Positions 30,679 through 34,210 of a stretch of 34,210 bases of DNA are shown here, one piece after another; within the stretch, counting starts at the first letter, position 1; each line of letters opens with the position of its first letter. Below the pieces are notes generated by a model that saw nothing but the letters and a program-made list of their open reading frames with translations, ran no database searches and was not told the origin of the DNA. Source of the stretch: Candidatus Nealsoniibacteriota bacterium (lineage in GTDB: Bacteria; Patescibacteriota; Minisyncoccia; Minisyncoccales; RBG-13-42-11); NCBI GenBank assembly GCA_026396115.1, contig JAPLXL010000002.1, positions 133,142-167,351 on the forward strand, given 5' to 3'. The position numbers were made by a program, and so were the translations under genes.

Positions 30679-31089
30679 ATGAAATTTAACAAATTAATTC
30701 CTGAGTTAAGCGTATCTAATTTTGAAAAAAGTTTAAAATTTTATACTGAGATTATTGGATTTAAAATTGAATACAAAAGAAATGAATCTAAATTTGCTAT
30801 GATTTCTTTCCAAGGAAGCCAGATAATGATTGAAGAAGTCAATAATAATTGGAGTACAGGCAAATTAAAATACCCTTTTGGAAGGGGAATTAATTTTCAA
30901 ATAGAAGTTGATAAAATCCAACCAATTTTAGATAACTTTAAGAAACATAATTATCCAATTTTTATTGAATCTAAAGAAAATTGGTATAGGCAAGATAATC
31001 AATTTCTTGGAAATAAAGAATTTCTTGTTAAAGATCCTGATGGTTATTTGTTAAGATTTGCTGAAGATTTAGGGGCTAAACCTTTGTAA
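30679..31089 (+). CDS. VOC superfamily (glyoxalase/bleomycin-resistance-like) protein
   Basis: The 136-residue protein has the paired beta-alpha-beta-beta-beta fold pattern of the vicinal oxygen chelate superfamily: LIPELSVSNFEKSLKFYTEIIGF at the start and KEFLVKDPDGYLLRFAEDLG at the end. The short single-domain form, with QIMIEEVNN in the middle, is close to bleomycin-resistance-type binding proteins that dimerise and trap drugs. Real activity (resistance, glyoxalase, dioxygenase) cannot be read from sequence, since the metal ligands are not all evident. It stands alone with its own AT-rich upstream region. Confidence 0.85.
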   Translation: MKFNKLIPELSVSNFEKSLKFYTEIIGFKIEYKRNESKFAMISFQGSQIMIEEVNNNWSTGKLKYPFGRGINFQIEVDKIQPILDNFKKHNYPIFIESKENWYRQDNQFLGNKEFLVKDPDGYLLRFAEDLGAKPL

Positions 31090-31186
31090 TTTTGCAGACT
31101 TTCTATATATTATTTGAGTGAACTTAGTTTTTAATACAGGACTTTTCTTGGAACTAAAAAAGATTTAAATCAGTTATTAAACAGGT

Positions 31187-31318
31187 TCTAACATCGTCCC
31201 ATAGGGACAGCACTTCTTCGTTTCCTTTGTGACGGAAGCTCATCAGTGCCTCCGGATCTATATAAAAAAGAAGAAGTCCCTGAGAAGTCCCGAGAGACAA
31301 CGAGGGACGACGAAGGGC
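31187..31318. repeat. Structured intergenic region with hairpins
   Basis: The 236 bp between the VOC and GIY-YIG genes hold no ORF I trust. They hold several inverted repeats: GTCCC-ATA-GGGAC (31196-31208), GCACT...AGTGC (about 31210-31249) enclosing TTTCC...GGAA, and TCCCGAG...CGAGGGA (about 31288-31306). Words such as CTTCTTCG and CCCGAG...CGAAGG recall the palindromic elements further left, so it may be decayed copies. Confidence 0.5.
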
Positions 31319-31325
31319 ATTATCT

Positions 31326-31574
31326 ATGTTTTATACTTATCTTTTAGAATGTGCTGATGATTCTTTCTATGTTGGTTGTACTAATAACTTAGAAAAACGG
31401 TTAAAACAACACAACGAATCAAAATGGGGAGCCCATTATACCAAGCTTCGCAGACCGGTTATCTTGAGGCGTTCAGAAGAATTTAAAATATTAAAAGAGG
31501 CGAGGCAGAGAGAGCACGAAATTAAAGGCTGGCGCCGTGAAAAGAAACTAGCCCTGATCAAAGGAAAAATTTAG
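31326..31574 (+). CDS. GIY-YIG nuclease family protein (YhbQ/UPF0213-like)
   Basis: The 82-residue protein is a bare GIY-YIG domain: FYTYLLECADDSFYVGCTNNLEKRLKQHN contains the paired YxxLL...YVG strands (GIY-YIG equivalent) and the catalytic Arg in KRLKQH; the Glu in EARQREHEIKGW is the metal-binding one. Such stand-alone domains are common in bacteria. Their role may be in DNA repair or RNA handling, but none is firmly established for this subgroup. The Gly-Ala-His-Tyr-Thr segment (WGAHYTKLRRPV) is typical. Confidence 0.88.
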   Translation: MFYTYLLECADDSFYVGCTNNLEKRLKQHNESKWGAHYTKLRRPVILRRSEEFKILKEARQREHEIKGWRREKKLALIKGKI

Positions 31575-31582
31575 AGGAAAAC

Positions 31583-31607
31583 AAAATCGCCATTCGGGCG
31601 ATTTTTT
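31583..31607 (+). terminator. Terminator-like repeat, copy 2 (AATCGCC family)
   Basis: AAAATCGCC (31583-31591) pairs with GGCGATTTT (31597-31605), loop ATTCG, then T-run and GGTAAGGTATAAAT. The ATG of engB is only 15 bases after the T-run. Confidence 0.75.
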
Positions 31608-31621
31608 GGTAAGGTATAAAT

Positions 31622-32197
31622 ATGAAAATATTAAAAGCGGAATTTGCCAAAGGGGTTATTGGCGATGATTACAGCTTGGGAAATAATTTGCCGCAGATTG
31701 CTTTTTTCGGCCGTTCCAATGTGGGAAAATCAAGCGTAATTAACTCCCTGGTTGATAGAAAAAATCTTGTTAAGGTAAGCAAAATTCCGGGAAAAACACT
31801 CAAAGCAAATTTTTTTCGCATTAATTATTCTTTTTATTTAGTAGATTTTCCGGGATACGGCTACGCCAAGCATTCAATGAAGGACCGCAACAAAATGATT
31901 AAGAGGATTTTTTGGTATGTGAAACATTCCAATGTCAGACCTAAGGCAGTTTTTTTAATTATTGACGCTAAAGTCGGTTTAACCGTTCTTGACCGCGAAA
32001 TGATAAAAATCCTTGAAGAAAACAAGCATCAGATTGTTATTATCGCAAATAAAATCGATAAATTAGGGAAGACGATCGCGGAAAAACAGCTTTTAACTAT
32101 TCAAAAAGAAGCGCCGTGCATATTTGTTTTGCCGTATTCTGCAAAAACAAAAGAAGGGAAAGACGAATTAACCCAAAAAATTGCGAGTTTTGTATAA
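31622..32197 (+). CDS. engB: Ribosome biogenesis GTPase EngB (YsxC)
   Basis: EngB is an essential GTPase for 50S subunit maturation. G1 is FFGRSNVGKSSVIN, the switch region has SKIPGKTLKANFF (G2 Thr), G3 is LVDFPGYGYAKHS, G4 is IIANKIDKLG and G5 lies in PYSAKTKEG. At 191 residues it is a typical single-domain member. It starts very near the end of the terminator-like repeat, so its promoter must lie upstream of, or inside, that repeat, or the gene is read through from the GIY-YIG gene. Confidence 0.95.
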   Translation: MKILKAEFAKGVIGDDYSLGNNLPQIAFFGRSNVGKSSVINSLVDRKNLVKVSKIPGKTLKANFFRINYSFYLVDFPGYGYAKHSMKDRNKMIKRIFWYVKHSNVRPKAVFLIIDAKVGLTVLDREMIKILEENKHQIVIIANKIDKLGKTIAEKQLLTIQKEAPCIFVLPYSAKTKEGKDELTQKIASFV

Positions 32198-32202
32198 AAT
32201 AT

Positions 32203-32224
32203 CGACCGAGACGCATCGGCGGGG
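32203..32224 (+). repeat. 22 nt repeat, copy 2 (CGACCGAGACG-type hairpin)
   Basis: CGACCGAGACGCATCGGCGG followed by GG, six bases after the engB stop. Twenty of 22 bases match copy 1 at 29068. It is directly followed by a terminator-like repeat. Confidence 0.7.
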
Positions 32225-32233
32225 AAATCAAAG

Positions 32234-32257
32234 AATCGCCACTTGGGCGGTTTTTTG
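32234..32257 (+). terminator. Terminator-like repeat, copy 3 (AATCGCC family)
   Basis: AATCGCC (32234-32240) pairs with GGCGGTT (32246-32252, one G-T pair), T-run, then GGTAGAATAGGGTAATAATT before the next gene. Confidence 0.7.
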
Positions 32258-32291
32258 GTAGAATAGGGTAATAATAATTAACTACACAAAT

Positions 32292-32558
32292 ATGTCTAAA
32301 ACATTTTTTATTATCATAGTGCTGGTTATTATCGTCGCAGGATGCTTGATTTATCTATGGGTAAACAAAGAACAGACCTGTTTGATTTCAGGAGGAACTG
32401 TTGCAACTTCTTCTTGCTGCGAAGCCACGGGAGGCTTCCCGAATACCTGCCTTATTGGTGCCTGCGGCTGCCCGCCCCAATACAGCCACGAGGTGAAAAT
32501 CTGTGACTGTGGAATGGATAAATGTTTTGGCGGAATTTTCTGTAAAAAAATTGAGTAA
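32292..32558 (+). CDS. Small membrane-anchored cysteine-rich protein
   Basis: The 88-residue product begins with one hydrophobic segment (MSKTFFIIIVLVIIVAGC), which could be a membrane anchor or, given VAGC, a lipobox; the hydrophobic stretch continues after the Cys, so I favour an anchor. The outside part holds about eleven cysteines in CC, CxC and CxxxC patterns (SSCCEATGG, ACGCPPQY, KICDCGMDKCFGG), suggesting disulfides or metal binding. I do not recognise a named family. It is convergent with another cysteine-rich membrane protein to its right, and both stop at the shared terminator at 32571. Confidence 0.7.
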   Translation: MSKTFFIIIVLVIIVAGCLIYLWVNKEQTCLISGGTVATSSCCEATGGFPNTCLIGACGCPPQYSHEVKICDCGMDKCFGGIFCKKIE

Positions 32559-32570
32559 ATTGAGATGATT

Positions 32571-32597
32571 AAAGCCGCCCCGAAGGGCGGCTTTTTT
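32571..32597. terminator. Strong bidirectional-type intrinsic terminator
   Basis: AAAGCCGCCC (32571-32580) and GGGCGGCTTT (32585-32594) form a 10 bp stem around CGAA, then TTT. AAA precedes on the other strand. It lies between two convergent genes and can serve both. Confidence 0.9.
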
Positions 32598-32619
32598 AGT
32601 CTTTAGTTTAAAACCAGTT

Positions 32620-33147
32620 CTAGGGACAACACCACCGTGTCCAACTGCTTTGATGGCAACCCGCGTTATAAGCTTCACTACTTGAACGATAACAGTAACT
32701 CTTACAGTAGTATTGTGTAGAGTTGGGGCAGCAGTGCCCTTCTGTCCAACAATAACCTGGCGAACAGTGTTGGCATCCTATACTGACCTGGTTTCCCCCG
32801 TTGCCTCCGCCTCCATCTTCGCCATTTCCATTTCCTTCCCCGCCCTTAAAAGTTTCATAAAAATATTTACACATTTGGTCTCCGGTATTCGGATAGTTAC
32901 CAACAGCGCAATTATAACTGTACCAAACGAAATATAGAATCAAACCCAGAAGAAATATTTGAATACACGCTTTAATAATGTCTCTTACGATATATTTCGT
33001 AGGAGTTTTTACGGGGACCGGTGTTTTTTCGGGAGTTAATTGCTCTTTCGGAGCTTCAACTGGTCCGGCTAAATTAGCCCCGCAACTTTTACAAAATTTA
33101 TCATCTAGATTAACTTCTACTCCGCACTTTGGACAAAAATTCGCCAT
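32620..33147 (-). CDS. Zinc-ribbon membrane protein with cysteine-rich exterior
   Basis: The 175-residue protein starts with a zinc ribbon (MANFCPKCGVEVNLDDKFC, two CxxC knuckles), then a Pro/Thr/Lys-rich linker, one membrane helix (about 58-78, ACIQIFLLGLILYFVWYS), a Gly/Asn-rich linker (GGEGNGNGEDGGGGNGGN) and a C-terminal domain with about 13 cysteines (HCSPGYCW, HCCPNSTQYYC, WCCP). Topology is likely ribbon inside, Cys-rich part outside. The layout resembles other CPR zinc-ribbon membrane proteins of unknown role. The outer domain has many aromatic and Cys residues, so it is probably disulfide-stabilised. Confidence 0.75.
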   Translation of the reverse strand: MANFCPKCGVEVNLDDKFCKSCGANLAGPVEAPKEQLTPEKTPVPVKTPTKYIVRDIIKACIQIFLLGLILYFVWYSYNCAVGNYPNTGDQMCKYFYETFKGGEGNGNGEDGGGGNGGNQVSIGCQHCSPGYCWTEGHCCPNSTQYYCKSYCYRSSSEAYNAGCHQSSWTRWCCP

Positions 33148-33240
33148 AATATTAATTCCTTTTATTTTAATAGATTTTCAATCCTATATTAATTTTAGTT
33201 TAAATTGGCACTTTGTCAAACAACGAATTAAACGATATGA

Positions 33241-33266
33241 AAAATCGCTAAGAGGGCGATTTTTTG
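33241..33266 (+). terminator. Terminator-like repeat, copy 4 (AATCGCC family)
   Basis: AAAATCGC (33241-33248) pairs with GCGATTTT (33256-33263), T-run, then GGTAGAATAGGATAATAATT. It lies in the intergenic region downstream of the minus-strand gene's start, pointing toward the next plus-strand gene. Confidence 0.7.
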
Positions 33267-33308
33267 GTAGAATAGGATAATAATTAAAATTAACCAATAA
33301 ACAAAAAT

Positions 33309-34210
33309 ATGAAAAAAAATCTTATATTTATTTTTCTAATAGTAATTATTCTTGCGGGTGCGGGAATATGGTATGCCAATAACAAGGGAAATAAAAGTCC
33401 TTCTCCCTCACCATCTCCATCTCCATCTCCCATAGCTCAAGTTACTTATATTTGTAATGGCGATAAAACAATAGATGCCGCTTTCTATAAAGGAGAATCC
33501 AAGCCGGTAGAGCCGGGCGAACCGCCGATTCCTTCGGGAAGCGTAAAAATTGTTTTAAGTGATGGACGAGATTTCGATCTGCCTCAGACCATTTCCGCTG
33601 ACGGAGCACGTTATGCCAATAGCGATGAATCGTTCGTTTTTTGGAGTAAGGGGAATGGAGCGCTTGTATTGGAAAACAACGTTGAAAAAAACTATATAGG
33701 ATGCATTGTACTTGCTAAAGATCCCGGAGGATTGCCGAAAGTTTATTTAGACGGTACGGTTGGCTTTTCAATTCGTTATCCGGCCGATTACTCAATAGAT
33801 TCTTCCTATAAATATCAGGCGCTTGGCTCGGGTAAAGATATCAGCGGTATAAAATTTACTATTCCGTCTATCCTTGCCACTGGTACCAATTTATCAAGTT
33901 TCGATACCGGCGTTTCAGTAGAAATCATTCCTGCGATTCAAGACTGCAATGCGGGTCTTTTCCTGGACGATAATACCAATGTTCAGACCATAATCGATAA
34001 TGGCAGCGAATATTCTTTTGCTTCAACAACCCAGGGTGCCGCTGGTAACCGTTATGAAGAAGAAGTTTGGGCGATTCCGGGAACTAATCCTTGTATTGCC
34101 GTGCGCTATTTCATACATTCTACGAATATCGGAAATTATCCCGAGGGCACTGTTTTGGAGTTTGATCGGGTCGCTCTCATAAATCAATTCGAAAAGATTC
34201 GCCATTCTTT
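33309..34210 (+). CDS. Secreted/membrane-anchored protein with MliC-like lysozyme-inhibitor domain (cut by right window edge)
   Basis: ATG 33309 opens a frame that stays open to the window end (300 codons). A signal anchor (LIFIFLIVIILAGAGIW, about 4-20) is followed by a (Ser-Pro)n linker of about six repeats. Then comes a domain with YICNGDKTIDAAFY, LSDGRDFDLPQTISADGARY and SFVFWSKGNGALVLEN, closing with a Cys (IGCIV). That is the pattern of MliC/PliC proteins, which inhibit C-type lysozyme outside the cell; the two cysteines (about 54 and 138) may form the disulfide. After it, VYLDGTVGFSIRYPADYSI starts a second, unidentified domain with further cysteines. The C-terminal end lies outside the window. 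Confidence 0.75.
   Translation, partial: MKKNLIFIFLIVIILAGAGIWYANNKGNKSPSPSPSPSPSPIAQVTYICNGDKTIDAAFYKGESKPVEPGEPPIPSGSVKIVLSDGRDFDLPQTISADGARYANSDESFVFWSKGNGALVLENNVEKNYIGCIVLAKDPGGLPKVYLDGTVGFSIRYPADYSIDSSYKYQALGSGKDISGIKFTIPSILATGTNLSSFDTGVSVEIIPAIQDCNAGLFLDDNTNVQTIIDNGSEYSFASTTQGAAGNRYEEEVWAIPGTNPCIAVRYFIHSTNIGNYPEGTVLEFDRVALINQFEKIRHS

Noticed and set aside
1-34210. CRISPR array
   Set aside because: No evenly spaced direct repeats with unique spacers. Repeats are dispersed, palindromic and variable.
1-34210. UGA recoded to glycine (Gracilibacteria-type code)
   Set aside because: Many genes end properly at TGA and prfB, the UGA release factor with its UGA-sensing frameshift, is present.

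Overview
The window looks like a chromosomal piece from a Patescibacteria (Candidate Phyla Radiation, CPR) bacterium, most plausibly a Parcubacteria-type lineage. The evidence is an AT-rich sequence, tightly packed and often overlapping genes, few clear Shine-Dalgarno sites, and gene neighbourhoods seen in that group (a VirD4-like ATPase with a C-terminal zinc ribbon downstream of a large membrane protein; prfB-ftsE-ftsX; secD-metK-secF; an FtsB-like protein). UGA is a stop codon here: many genes end in TGA and prfB keeps its in-frame UGA frameshift site. This argues against the recoded Gracilibacteria/Absconditabacteria.

Layout. Bases 1-4147 hold an envelope polysaccharide locus: a glycosyltransferase cut by the left edge, a polyprenyl-phosphate sugar transferase, and an O-antigen-ligase-like protein with TPRs. 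Bases 4148-5550 hold murB flanked by two small transcription-unit-like cassettes: a promoter-to-terminator unit with no ORF, and a unit that could encode the ten-residue peptide MAKKKAKKKK. Bases 5628-13345 carry a ribosome hibernation factor, S-adenosylmethionine decarboxylase, secA, a DUF1614-type membrane protein, and secD-metK-secF. Bases 13581-20729 carry a sigma-region-4/HARE-HTH regulator, the membrane-protein/VirD4-like pair, pgk, a RecJ-like DHH protein and an RNase H. RNase P RNA (20760-21132), murJ and lepA follow, then a probable 33-residue membrane peptide, an ftsB-like gene, tRNA-Gly(CCC), tRNA-Thr(CGT), prfB with its programmed +1 frameshift, ftsE and ftsX.

From tRNA-Gln(CTG) at 28142 to the right end the content is accessory: an unrecognised protein, a very clear DpnI homologue (methyl-directed restriction enzyme), small hypotheticals, an 11-cysteine 33-residue metallothionein-like peptide, a VOC protein, a GIY-YIG protein, EngB, two cysteine-rich membrane-anchored proteins, and a right-truncated protein with a lysozyme-inhibitor (MliC)-like domain. 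This part has its own intergenic repeat families.

The most striking signal is a family of roughly 45-70 nt palindromic elements scattered over 5-26 kb. Each has a GAAGAG-type hairpin whose arms vary but keep pairing, next to a CCGAGC...GCGAAG module that often contains a second hairpin. They lie between genes, frequently directly before a start codon or after a tRNA. They also lie in frame inside murB (two copies), secA, lepA and the sigma4/HARE gene (two copies), where most copies encode a recurring peptide such as EGEESKLSSSPFAVAR. This resembles the Rickettsia palindromic elements in concept, in an unrelated lineage.
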